The notes below the pieces were generated by a model. It was not told the origin of the DNA, searched no databases, and saw only the letters and a program-made list of their open reading frames with translations. 64,000 nt of DNA from Dicyema japonicum (Eukaryota > Dicyemida > Rhombozoa > Dicyemidae), in NCBI GenBank assembly GCA_011109175.1, contig RDEW01000017.1:1092671-1156670 (forward strand), given 5' to 3'. Below are positions 1-17,852 of this stretch, in pieces (the first letter of the stretch is position 1; each line of letters opens with the position of its first letter). A program made the position numbers and the translations under genes.

Positions 1-4
1 TTAG

Positions 5-6786
<6,782 letters not shown>

Positions 6787-7099
6787 TCAAATGACTTAAC
6801 TAACGTTTCTCCCGGTTATTAAATTCTATATTATTTAATTTTTGAGTTTTTACTGTGTAGAAATGCCCATATTGACGAGTAACTTAAAATTAGGGTCCAT
6901 TTGTGAAATAGAACTAGGGAAGCCACACTGATTGGACTAATTATAAAGGAAACTCAACAGATCATATCGGGAATCCTCCCCAAGAAATGAGAAGATACCT
7001 TCCCCTAAATGTCGATTAACGTATGATTCCAAGACAAACCATAGAAAAAAGCTAGGATCAATCAGACAATAACTATCTAATAAATATTTATTTATTATT
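6787..7099. other. Intergenic AT-rich spacer after ferlin
   Basis: I see no coding block here. It holds the ferlin 3' flank and AT-rich sequence leading into retroelement debris. Confidence 0.5.
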
Positions 7100-7960
7100 T
7101 ATTTAATAAGGTCCCGTTTGTGCCAGGATCGAGAGGTTTTTCCTATGTTCCTCCAGAGTACCCACGGCTTTCATGAATAGACGACGATCATCTTTCATTA
7201 GAGTTTGAAGAGGGGTGGGTTTTCCCTCAAATTTCTTGTATTTGAGGCCTTTAGCCTTGAATGGAAGAAACGACTTGTTTCTTGGCCACACAGACAGATG
7301 AAGCCGGAGCCATTATTTTTGATTGCGGCGTGGTCAAGCATTGGAGGGAAAAGATCGGGGTAGATTCGTTTGACGTGCTAGTTTTCCAATTAGGGTATTG
7401 ATCTTGAGTGAATTTGATATCGAAGCTCCATAGGCCCATGAGGCATAAGCGTACTCAATCGTCGGTTTTAGGAGTTGATTGAACACGACGAGGGCGCATT
7501 CCTGTGAAGGTTTGGACTTCAAGAGCGGTTTGATTATTTAGTTTCCTGAGACCTTTTGTCATAACGCTTTCACATGTTGAGAAAATGTCATCAAAGGGTC
7601 GAAAGTCACTCCCAGATAGTTGGAATCTGTGGTAAGAGTCTCCAAAAATGTTCAAATCCAGTGTATGTTTTTCTTTTCTGTGTGTGGTAAAGATTGTATA
7701 CTTGATTTATCCCTGGATATGGAGAGACGACTCTAATTCGACCAGGCTCCCAGGTCGTCAATATGTGACTGAAGCTCTGATTTTGCTTACACGTATTTGT
7801 TCCTGCTAGCGATGATTAGGTCGTCAGCATAAGTGAAAAGCATTGAATCTGGTCCTCCAGGGCAGGGTAAATCGTTGAGGAACAAGTTGAATAATGCCGG
7901 AGAGAGGGGCGATCCTTGAGGGACGTCATTTGGTAGGAGACGGGATAAATAAATTATATA
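7100..7960 (-). mobile_element. Decayed non-LTR reverse transcriptase fragment
   Basis: On the minus strand, 7960-7750 reads as a reverse transcriptase palm: LPNDVPQGSPLSPALFNLFL, then a YADDLIIASR box. Lower coordinates carry the thumb region in several frames, including a stretch like the LGVTFD..F block followed by PTIEYAYASWAYGAS. Frame shifts and stops show decay. The best relative in the window is the element at 10160-11116. This is jockey/CR1-like by motif order, and the clade is inferred. Confidence 0.8.
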
Positions 7961-8824
7961 AAACACGTGTTATTCAGTAAACCTCAGTACTCTGTATAGT
8001 ACATCCAATAATAATAATCTGATTATATCCACGTGTGTTTCCAAGCCAACAACATCCATGTAGTATGATCAATGAATGGCTCTCAAATTGGGTAATCAAT
8101 ATATCATGTAATTAAGAATCCAGCTGAAATTGGTGGACGCTCCCACAAGTCCCTTAGTGTCATTGATGTTCCTGGTTAGGAAAGTCAGGAATTTGTTTAT
8201 CAATATGTGTTTTTTGTTTTTTACTGTAATTGATAACATCACAAAACTAATCAGTAGGAAGATGTTTGTCGATAAAGTCAAAAATTCATTTGTTCTTTAA
8301 AATTATTTAAATTTTATAAAAATGTAATTTTTAATTAAAAATATTGTATAAATCAAAAGTTATAAAGTCAAAAAAGTCAAAATTTTATTTTTTTAGGTCA
8401 ATAAAATCAAAATTTTTATTTTTTATTTATTAATATTTTCAAAGTTTTGAATAAAATACTAATGTTTCGTCAACTGCTATACCTCGTTCAATCAGGGAGG
8501 TAGTTGAAAATGTTAAGACTGTTATTAGAAAATATCATGCTTAATTTTCTATAAAACACGAATTTTCTAAAATCTTTCATCAATGAAACATTTCAAACTA
8601 ACAGGTCTTGATTTTTATTACTATTTCACAGGTGCTAATGTAAAAATATCTGAGTTTCTTATTCCATCTACTCTAGGCTCAATGAGGTCACTAATAGTTA
8701 CTCGGATATGATTTTCTTTGCATAAGTTGAACATTAAAGTTAAAACTTTGTTTGAGGGTATTGGATATAGTTTTAATTCTTTCTATGCATAGTGTAGAAT
8801 ATTTAGGGGTATCTATTTGTTATG
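7961..8824. other. AT-rich spacer with a GTCAAAA-rich dispersed repeat
   Basis: No gene is recognised. Positions about 8318-8400 closely match 49374-49442: poly-T/poly-A blocks around AAATATTRTATAAATCAAAAG, then AGTCAAAAAAGTCAAA. A related GTCAAAA-rich stretch lies near 11260-11350. This looks like an old dispersed repeat or the AT-rich tail of an element. Confidence 0.5.
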
Positions 8825-9640
8825 TTATGTTGCCCAATTAAGTCGTGTCCGACCCTTGGAGATCTCATGAACGAGTTTCCTCCACTCTCTCCGATCCGTT
8901 GCAATTTGGAGTAGCTTTGATATAGACATTCCCGTGACGTCTTCCACCGTAGATAGCCACCGAGTCCTTGGTCGGCCAGGTCTTTTCTTCCCAGTATTAT
9001 TTCTTAGCATAATGGTTCTTTCCAGTGAATCAGAGCGGACAACATGCCTTAAGAACGCCAATCTGTGAGTTACGATTCTTCCTTCTAGTGAAATATCCGT
9101 CTCTACCCGTTTGAATACATCGATATTTGTTATTTTGGAAGTCCAAGGAATTCTTAGTAACCTCCTCCAGCACCACAGTTCAAAAGCATCAATTTTTCGT
9201 CTATCCGCCTTTTTCAGTATCCATGATTCTGCGCCGTATAGAAAAACCGGGAACACGATTGCATTAACCAGTCTGCATTTGGTCCTTAAGCAAATATCTT
9301 TGCTTTTCAAATTCTATTCATTCTCTGGAAGGTGTCTCGTCCCATGGCAATTCGCCTCTTGATTTCCAAGCCTCCGTCACCACTCCGATTAATTAGACAT
9401 CCCAGAGAGACAACATTATCGCAACTCTCTATTTTCTCATTCCCAATTTTTAGTTCCATTATTCCATTATTAGCAGTAGTCATAATTTTGGTCTTCTTGA
9501 TGTTTAGCAATAAACCAAAGACGGCTCTCTCTTCTCTGAATCTTAGAATCAACTCCCTGAAGCCATCCTCTGTTTAAGGTTGTATTGTCAGCATAGCGCA
9601 AATTATTGATGTTCCTGCCTCCAATTTTCTCCAATTTTAA
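8825..9640 (-). mobile_element. RTE/BovB-like LINE, C-terminal reverse transcriptase fragment
   Basis: Reading from 9640 down, the strand encodes NINNLRYADNTTL (YADD box with a D-to-N change), then LGCLINRSGDGGLEIKRRIA, FPVFLYGAESWILKKADRRK, and FELWCWRRLLRIPWTSK. It ends with KKRPGRPRTRWLSTVEDVTG. This block order is typical of the C-terminal half of RTE/BovB-type polyproteins. One frame change near 9307 splits it, and the endonuclease and fingers are missing, so this is a dead 5'-truncated copy. Confidence 0.88.
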
Positions 9641-10159
9641 TAGGGGTATCTACCAAAAATAATTCTGGTCAGAATGGGGAGTTGTCTTGAAGTTGTTGAA
9701 CATTATTGTAAATTTTTATGAAGTAAAAAATATTCAAGCATTTTCAAGCACAAACCTTTTTAATCGGTTCAGACACCTGGAGCAGCTGCTTCAACTGCGG
9801 AAATCCTAAAAATCAAGAAATATTCTTGCCTCTGGGTCCGGTACCGATTTACTTCTGTTGCGGTAGAGTCATCAGGAGCCGTTGGTTCAATGACGGCTGA
9901 ATGCTTGCCAAAAAAAGGAAAAACATACTTCACAGTAGAAGACACAGTTAGAATATTCAAAAATTGTATTTTAGTAACGTTTTGTGAGTAATAAAAAAGT
10001 ATCTAGAATCTATATTTTCTGTTAATAAGTGTTTTTCTATTAAAAAATAAAAAAAACATACTTCTCAATGCATATACGACTATTTGAAAAAATCTCCTTC
10101 CACATCATTATTATTATTATTTAAGCCAAAGAAACACCGTCTTAACCAATAACTAATAT
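9641..10159. other. AT-rich spacer without recognised gene
   Basis: Only short unconvincing reading frames are seen. Positions 10106-10125 hold an (ATT)n run directly next to the retroelement end, as expected for a LINE 3' tail read on the opposite strand. Confidence 0.4.
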
Positions 10160-11116
10160 TCAGGTGATCCCGGCATCTCTCAATAATCGGGCCATTTTTT
10201 CTCGATGCTCCGACTGTGATCCCACGCATTTTCTATACGGACGGGGGTCTTTTTCCTTTCCTCTTCTGAAATTGCCTCCAGTTGCCTCTATGATAGACTC
10301 GAGTGCTCTGGGGGCAATTTCTTTATCTGTATATTTTTCTAGTAACTTTTTTGCTCTTGACTGGATATCTTGAATTTTTGTTAGGTTCGTTGCCGACAGG
10401 TTAGATCCCCATGCAGCACATGCATAGCCTATTGTTGGCTCGACATACTGCTTGTAGAGGGTCCCGATACCTGGCGGATAAATTCCTCCACAGTTCCAAA
10501 GGAAGGCCTTTACAAAATTGATCTTCTTTGCACAGGTTGATATGATAGATTCCACATGGGCTGAGAAGCAGAGGAAAGTATCAAAAGTTACTCCCAGTAT
10601 CTTCTGCGATTTCTTTTGTGGTATAGGTACTCCATTTAACGTGACATCAATTGTTTGCGTTCCCATCTTTCTATTCTTAGTAAATAGAGTGACTGCTGAC
10701 TTTTCGGAACATGCATTTAATCGATTCTCGCACAACCATCCAAATATGTTATTTAGTATTCCTTGTAGTCTTTCCTTAGCATGTTCGACGTTTACGTCTC
10801 TAGATGCGACAACTATGTCATCGGCATAGGAAAGTAGTATGTCATTATTATTCATAGGTACGGGGAGATCACTCAAAAACAAATTAAAAAGGATTGGTGA
10901 CAGAGGAGATCCTTGGGGTACACCATTGGGTAATAATCCCGATCTGGAACTCTTGTTTCCGACAGACACTTTCCCTCGGCGTCCACTTACGAAATTTGCT
11001 AACCATAACTTTAATGGTGCATCAATTTTTGTCAAAAATATTTTTCGTATGAGGATCTTCCTTGGGACAGAGTCGAAAGCTTTTTGAATATCGATCGTAC
11101 ATATGACCGATTTCAA
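10160..11116 (-). mobile_element. Non-LTR retrotransposon reverse transcriptase (best preserved RT in window)
   Basis: One open frame of 318 codons covers most of the RT palm and thumb: DIQKAFDSVPRKILIRKIF, LKLWLANFVSGRRGKVSVG, NGVPQGSPLSPILFNLFLSD, the catalytic YADDIVVASR, SQKILGVTFDTFLCFSAHVE, and PTIGYACAAWGSNLS. The catalytic aspartates are present. The frame starts abruptly inside the palm and runs into AT-rich DNA, so the endonuclease and fingers are absent: a 5'-truncated copy, as is usual for target-primed insertion. Its long open frame suggests it is younger than its neighbours. Relatives lie at 7100-7960, 25374-26230 and 28004-28240. Confidence 0.92.
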
Positions 11117-12470
11117 TCAAGATTTTTATTATTGTAAAATAATTATCTAAATTTCGAAATTTTTAACCTAAAAACGTTTAGAAATACATTATTCTATATT
11201 TTAATAAAGTTTTCGATTAGTTTTTTCATATTTAAAAAATTTTTTTCTAGATCAATTTGTCAAAAAGTCAAAAATGTTCAAAATTTCGAATTTATATAGT
11301 CAAAATAAAAATCGCCCTACTAATCAGGTTAAAAAAGCCAAAACTTGTCCATTTTCCAGAAGCGGTGATACCCAGACAGGATTCCTGATAATTATTTTAA
11401 TATTAAAATTTATTCCAGCATTATCTTTAGGCTGAAAAAATAAAGTATTCCAAACTAATTTTATATAGGCTTTCAATATGGTTCATTGCTCTTCCCTACA
11501 TGAGCTCGTTGTGGTCAAGTGGTTTTCTGATCAAGTAGGGTAAGGGCCTTCCGTTATTCCTCAGGTTAGGATCTCCTAAGGCAATACACAATTGCAAAAT
11601 ATTTAAATATAAAATTATATTAGAGCCGCGTGGACACAAATTTCTCACACATCATTATGAAGTGGTTTTTGATTGAAGTCAAGATTTTACAAGTTTCAAG
11701 AAAGTGACGGATTCATTAAAACAATTTTGATTACAAACTCATGAGAAAGTCGATCAGAAAGATTCTAAGTGCGTATTCGTCAATAACAAGTCAACCATAT
11801 TTTCGAAAAAGTTTATTTTTAAAATTGACTTTTAAATATTTTTGACAAAGCCATTAACTTGGAAAACTCTGTTACGTGGCAAAATCCCATCCACAACGAC
11901 AAATATAACAATTGTAATCATTTTTCAAGATTATCATTTTCACTCTTAGTTTTGTCTTGGGGAAGCGACATTGGCTTGCTTTATTTTTGTAAAACATGGC
12001 TGTCGCCTTTTCAACTTAGCCTTCAATTCTTTGATTCTTCAAACACGTATTAGGAATTCGTATTTATCGCAAGATCGATGGTTAGTTTCATAGTGTCTTT
12101 TTAATTTGTACTCTTTTGGAGTGGTAATGTTGTTATTACAAACGAAACAATGTATTTTTGAATTAAAAAATTATAAAAAATACTTTAGTTTCAACTTTCT
12201 TCAAGTTTCTCTATTTCTTAGCTAAAGATGTCATTCTAAATAGGGTCAGTTTGTGTAGTGCTTTATAAAGACAACATAATAACCGGCACAAAATACAATT
12301 TATTATTGTTTTTAAATTTTTTTAAAATTGCAAGTATCGGGAAACAGTTTCAGTATCACGTTATGGACGCAAGCGCCCAGTGCTCTTCCAAACACGTAGA
12401 AGCACCCACCTGTAGGACAGCATCGTTGTTCTGGAAACGTTTTGCCGCATCAAAAAATTTTTCAACTTCG
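11117..12470. other. AT-rich intergenic region, no gene recognised
   Basis: Mostly low-complexity A/T sequence. A stretch near 11505-11580 (GTTGTGGTCAAGTGGTTTT, then GGTTAGGATCTCC) faintly resembles tRNA A and B boxes, but the B box lacks the core TTCGA. Confidence 0.35.
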
Positions 12471-12479
12471 TTCATCATT

Positions 12480-12960
12480 CTTAGCATTGTGATATCAATT
12501 TAAAATCATCCATAAACAACAAGTGGTTAGTAGCACAGGTAGGAGTATTTCTCTCAGCATCCATGGTTACTTTAGGGTATTTACTATTTAATAGTCGACT
12601 CAACGGATCAATAATACAAATAACTGTGGAGATAAGGAATCTCCTTGTAACATTCCTCTTCTTAGATTCACCACACCAAGCAATTTTCCATTAAATTTAA
12701 GTCAGAGCTACCTAACCTTAGGATTTAATTATTTTGTATATAATAAGTAGAATGCTCACAAAAGCGGTCTTTCAATTTGACGCCAGTGACAGAAATCCAC
12801 AGCTTTTCTCTGGTGGTCTCATTTTAATGAAGCGGTCTGCCCTTAATGTCGTCCACTGTAAAACAATCCTTTGTGCACACGTTTGACATGGCTGATCTAA
12901 TCCATCCAAATTATAAATACAAGGATCAGCTGTTGCATTCGTCCTGAGGCGCTGAAACAT
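12480..12960 (-). mobile_element. Reverse transcriptase fragment of a second LINE lineage
   Basis: The minus strand from 12660 to 12480 reads NLRRGMLQGDSLSPQLF, then a linker, then HLLFMDDFKLISQC. A G-LQGDSLSPLxF block and an MDD-KL catalytic box are characteristic of R2/NeSL-like or related reverse transcriptases and differ from the YADD boxes elsewhere here. Upstream coding (12960-12772) is open but not recognised. Fragment only. Confidence 0.7.
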
Positions 12961-13103
12961 TGAATCTACTTTTCTGTCAGCGATCGATAGCTCTTAGTGT
13001 CCTGAAATTAATTAACAGGAAGAACCAACAATATCAATAAAAACCGGGAGATAACAAATTCAGGACGAAGTAATACAAATCCAAACAATTTAAAGTTACA
13101 AAG

Positions 13104-14501
13104 TTAAACACGTCTACTAAGTCTTTCAAACTCAATTTCTTCCTTCCTCTGTTCTTTACTAAGCATCGCAGACACTATTTTCTCCCTCAAATACGTCTCC
13201 TCCTGAGATATTTTACTCATCTTGTCCCTCTTCTGCTCCAACTTCAACGATTCCTGCTCTAGTTTTTTCACCTCCTCCCTCCGTTTCTCCAACCGATCCT
13301 CCTCCAACTTCCTCTCCTCATTAACACCGACCTACAACATCACAATAAGGAATCACCTCAATCAGTCCGAAAATATGCGATAACAAACGAACAGCCTCAA
13401 CTTTCCGTTTAGAAATCAATATTTTGCGTTCATCCATCATTATTTTCCGTTTGAGGGACATCTCTGTCTCATATGAGGTTATCTTCTCGCAGGGAGGTTT
13501 CACAATCTTTCTATTCTCTGACTCCCCTGTGCCGAGCTGAGATGAGAGTCCTTTCGACGAGCTTTCCGTCTCTCCCGTCGGCGTTTGTGAATATTTTCAT
13601 CAGTCATATGCTTGAAGCGATCAAAATCGACCTAAATAACTTCAGAATTAACCATAAAAACGCAAGTCAACATCTCTTTGCCCTCAGACCGCTTATAAAG
13701 GAGTTTTTTGCCTCTTAGTGAGTCCATAGCCCGCACAAACGACTGGTATTCGACATACTGTACATATAAATCAAAATAAAGCTTAGTATTATAACTAAAG
13801 GTTTTAAAATTTGACCCTGGTGAGCTATACTTATCATTTCCTTCATTAATGGGCTCATCCGGGACTTCCAGGGTCCTCACTTGACCAAATCTCTCGAAAA
13901 CCTTTTCTTAACAATAAAAATACAATTTTTAGCACATCCTCGTCCGGTTTCTCAGACTCTGTCGATTTACAGAACCATCGAGTAGGCAATTGTTGGAGAA
14001 TCACGGTATCCGGCCGTTCTCCGGGCCTCATTTGATCCATCTTTTCGGCATCTCTGAAAAACGCCTCCCAGTCGTGACGGACGGGAAATCCCAGTTTCGC
14101 TTCTGCCGCTTTTACCTGGTCAAATTAAAGACTCACAGTACAGTAAGTCCTTCTGGGATTCCGCTGAGTTTGACGGCCCGGCCTTCTAGTCGTTGGAGGA
14201 CCGACTTTACTTGGTCGCTTGAGTCAATGTCGGCTTCGAATCGCAGAAACTGAGTCGTAGTTTTGATTGTGTGCAAATTGTTGAGAAAAAAGGGCCGGGA
14301 AATGTACTGAAAGTAAACATTTAATGGGACCTTCAGTTTCTCCATTACCTCCCAGTTTGTGATGGTTTTCCCTACACTTTTCATGTCTGGGAGTTTTACG
14401 GTTATGGTTATTCTATTTATTGGCTTCAGGTACAGTCCATATTTGGATGATAATTCACTAAGGTCTGAATCGTCATCACAAACTTCAAAATGAGAGTCCA
14501 T
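13104..14501 (-). CDS. AKAP17A: AKAP17A (XE7/SFRS17A) splicing-associated protein
   Basis: In vertebrates AKAP17A is a nuclear-speckle protein that anchors protein kinase A and influences splicing. The start at 14501 gives a short leader, then SSKYGLYLKPINRITITV and TNWEVMEKLKVP, the diagnostic N-terminal block. Next come LSGIPEGLT, FPVRHDWEAFFRDAEKM, PGERPDTVILQQLPTRWF, SEKPDEDVL and YVQYVEYQSFVRAMDSLRGK, an RRM-like region. The C-terminus (13503-13104) is a Lys/Glu-rich coiled coil ending AMLSKEQRKEEIEFERLSRR. Introns read at 14116-14141 and 13902-13923, then one of about 30 nt near 13630-13660 and one of 25 nt near 13325-13350. A run of C at 13524-13527 (G on the coding strand) appears one base short. 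The long Ser/Arg tail of vertebrate proteins is missing. Confidence 0.9.
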
Positions 14502-14809
14502 TTAACTACTTTTAGGATTCTATTTACTTTAAAATCCCACAAGAACTAAATGTGTAAAAATTGATTTTAATTATTTTTAAATTAATTATTATTATTTATT
14601 ATTATAATATTTAGAGCTACATTTTTACAAAATTATGTACTCGCCCTCACAGTGAGTTATTTATTTTTATGATTTATGTGTACTTTACGTCGAATAAAAA
14701 TATATTATTCATATAGGAGGCAACGAGGACTGAGAGTGATTTTTAATGAAAAGTTATTTTGAAGAACAATATTATTTTTTATAATTTATTAAATTAAAAA
14801 AACATATTG

Positions 14810-15080
14810 ATAAACAAATTGTTATTGTCAGAGTTCGAATCTTGAAGCTGTACATTTTGTATGAAGGTGTTTTGGATTGATTAGTGACATCGTCATCAAT
14901 GAATACTGCGGAATCAGATCGTCTACTAGGACTCAAGCAATAAAAAGAAAAAAAGAACTGAAGAACACTCCTCAGTACTCCCTTTCTACGATTAGTTAGC
15001 ATAACTGTTTTTACTCTAATGGAGTGTGCTTCAGCATGTGAAGAGTTATAGGTATTATGGCTCGCGCGAAAAATGCGGAT
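14810..15080 (+). mobile_element. Diverged tRNA-derived SINE copy
   Basis: This segment aligns, with many changes, to the SINE at 48860-49172: a B-box-like GAGTTCGAATCTTG at about 14830, CGTCATCAATG/GATACTGCGGAA at 14891-14912, an AAAAAGAAAA tract, TACGATTAGTTAG, and the terminal GTTATAGGTATTATGGCTC. The A box is not convincing, so the copy is old or 5'-truncated. Confidence 0.6.
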
Positions 15081-15488
15081 TTTTAACAGTGCAGTTCGTT
15101 TCGCTAACTAACAGCTATACTTTACTCATTATTAATGTCCACATATAGTTTGCTCAGCGTTTAGAGACAGAATGAGCTGTCAATGGAAAAAATTGAACCA
15201 GTAAATGAGCCAAAACACGTCACATCTCGTTTGAGAGATATTCCGTGCGAGAATGGAAAAATGGTCAAAAACTAGAGAAAAAAATCTGTTTATAAATTAA
15301 GACCTACCTAACCTTAGGGTTTAATTATCGCCATACCTAAACTAAGTCTTACAGAGAAATGAAGTATCTTGAATTTGAACGGCGTCTCTTTTGAAATTAA
15401 TGATATTTAAGGATGATTATGTTCTCCACCTTTCCTTGCCCTGTTAAAATGGTTTCTTTTATAAAATGAGGCGTTAGTGTTTTTAGAA

Positions 15489-16040
15489 CTAATCGTGTAT
15501 CACTACGTAATTTTGGTGGTCGTTAGTGTATCTAAGCGTCCAAGTTCCTTTAGGAAGCGAAGCGATTTTCCACTTATTCTTCCAGTTGTCTCGACCACAA
15601 TCGGATAAAACGCGAATCGGTCGCGTAGCGTTTCGTATTTCTTCTTCTTTGCCCTCGTCGTTTTTTCCGCGGCATACAGTGTATCTCCCGCGCTCCCGAC
15701 AATGTTGGACGGACAAAGCGTGTCGACACAAGTAGTGTCCCAAACCAAAGGTTTCCCCTCTTCAAATGCGAAAATTGTGATCCCGTCGGGACGTTTTACT
15801 GTCTCTTCTGTCCAGGCCAACAGGTTCTAGTATGACTGGGTATTCGCAGACTCTAGGGTTCGCTTGAAAATTCCGTTGATCTCCTTGTGTCTTGGGAATT
15901 GTCCTGCATTTCTTCGACAAGAGAGGGCATGGTGTCCATAACAATCGACGGTGGCGCCACACCAGCATTTGTGAGTCCGGCAAATCTCCAGTCCAAGTCT
16001 GGTGAAGATGCCGATGAGGACAGTATCGTCGTCAAGGTGG
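15489..16040 (-). mobile_element. C-terminal region of a retroelement polyprotein with Cys-His motif
   Basis: Minus-strand frames give CWCGATVDCYGHHALSCRR (about 15985-15900), then GQFPRHKEINGIFK, ILEPVGL-type sequence, KRPDGITIFAFEEGKPLVWD, and YPIVVETTGRISGKSLRFLK. The arrangement CxCG...HxLSC...RH...N followed by RPDG and VWD is common at the end of a family of RT-containing polyproteins in marine invertebrates. The RT half of what looks like the same family is at 43280-44480. Two or three frame changes show decay. Confidence 0.7.
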
Positions 16041-17852
16041 GTCCCGAATAATTATTCCAACTGTGATCGTAGTAATTGAACTAATTAACGGTTTTCCTTC
16101 ATTCAAACGTGGAGTGATAGAGCGAATCGTTGGTAAAAAGAAAAATATTAAAAAGACTATACCAAAGAAGGCTACAGCTACTGTGGAGCAGAGAATGATG
16201 CAAGTAGTGTGTCGGGTGGTCGTAACCGCTGGGGTTTGTATGGTATGCTACGAAGGATACTCTGTTGGAAAAACCACGACACTAGCCAAGTAAATAATTT
16301 CAGAAGACGAACTACGAAAACCGGTCATTTGAATATCATCGGGGAGGAGTCGACCAGAAAGAAAATTAGGATCTCGAACAAGCACGTGGTAAAAATCTAA
16401 AAATTCCGACAAAAAGATATCAGACATTCGAATATCACTTCAGACAACCTGAATGAAATTAATGTCCAAGAGGTGACCTTCCATGTGAATATGATAGACT
16501 TAACTCGTCACCCAAAACTGGGATATCTGAACGATCACATAAAGAAATCATTTACGCGATCGCACATCTAAATGGTGGTGGCCGACATCAACTTAAATGA
16601 ATCAAAAATCAAATGTGGAGAGACTCTAAACTTGATGGATATCACTTTAAGACTTAGAATGGATAAAAGGCTGCTCACTAGAACTGGAAATCAAAATATC
16701 TTTGATTCTATCCAATGTGAAATTTTGTCAATTAGTGTTGTGTCCCTACTTCAGTCAAGACGAGGGTCTTTATTCGAACTCCTTTAATACATGTTCTGAG
16801 GAAATTGAAAAGTAATTTTCTACATGAAAGGTTGCGGAATCCAACTAAACAAGGCCATTTTTAAAACCAAGCTTCATTATCCATAAAAATTCATTACAGA
16901 TTTTTAAATAATGAAATTATATACTCAATTCCTCCACCGGCAACCTCCTTTATGACTTGTATAATGAAGTAATTGGTTAGGTCTGACGGTAATTCCAATT
17001 CCAGCAACTTTATTACCAACTTCATCGTAATACTCAGACTCCTTACTTTTTGTCGGCAAAAGTTTTCCTTAAATTAGTACTTTTCGAAGGATTAGATTTC
17101 GTAATATAAAAATAACTCCAATTTGTGTGATGCCACTACAAGCTGTCTTAGTATTTTAGGATTGTTTTCCCTAAATCTCTTGTATAGCATTTACTTTCTC
17201 AATTTGAACTGAATTTCTTCCAAAGATTTTCTGACATTTACAACTTTCGTACTGCATTTTCTACATAAGAGCTTTGCTTTTCTTTGCTACCTTCATATTT
17301 ATTCGTCATCATTGGTTTAACCATTTTCCGCTTCGTAAAAATTTTTTATTTTTGAAATCTCCAAAAATAAGGTTCTGTTCACGAAGACCCCTTAGAAGGA
17401 ACAAATGACCAATAACAGAAAAGGAGTGCAGATAAACCGCGCCATAAGAATTCCAATTGATAGGATTTACCATAACACTTTCTTGTGACAGCATCAAACC
17501 ACAAAGAAGACTTTCCTGCTTACACTACACAATCTAAATTATTTCTGCTGAAATGTCAATGGGATTCTTTGAAGGGAGATCAATCAAACATTTGTTTATT
17601 TGCGAAACCCCGGGAAACTCGGAGAAAGAAGGAAATAGTAATCGAACTAGTCAGGTTATCCAGGTTGTCATTTTATTCTTTGCTCATCAACACTAGATAA
17701 CACGAAAAAAGGCAATAGTAACCGATAAATCAAACATGGACAACAATTCAACAAAAAATATTTTTAAATAGATAATGATTTATATTTATTTAATTTAAAT
17801 AGTTTTTAAATAGTTAGTATTTTGTGGATTGTTTAAAAGAAATTAAGATAAT
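16041..17852. other. Region without recognised genes
   Basis: Several short open stretches occur (for example 16063-16293, 16443-16571, 16572-16787 on the plus strand), some of which could be exons separated by mini-introns. None shows a family I recognise. The rest is AT-rich. Confidence 0.35.

Noticed and set aside
8825-9577. Plus-strand reading frames across the LINE fragments
   Set aside because: They are antisense shadows of the minus-strand RT coding, which carries the recognised motifs.
11505-11580. Possible tRNA gene or tRNA-derived SINE
   Set aside because: The B-box position reads GGTTAGGATCT without the TTCGA core, and I could not form a cloverleaf by eye.
16063-16293. Short frame with GYSVGKTTTLAK resembling a P-loop
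   Set aside because: No Walker B or family context, and the match is short. Probably chance in a mixed coding/non-coding stretch.
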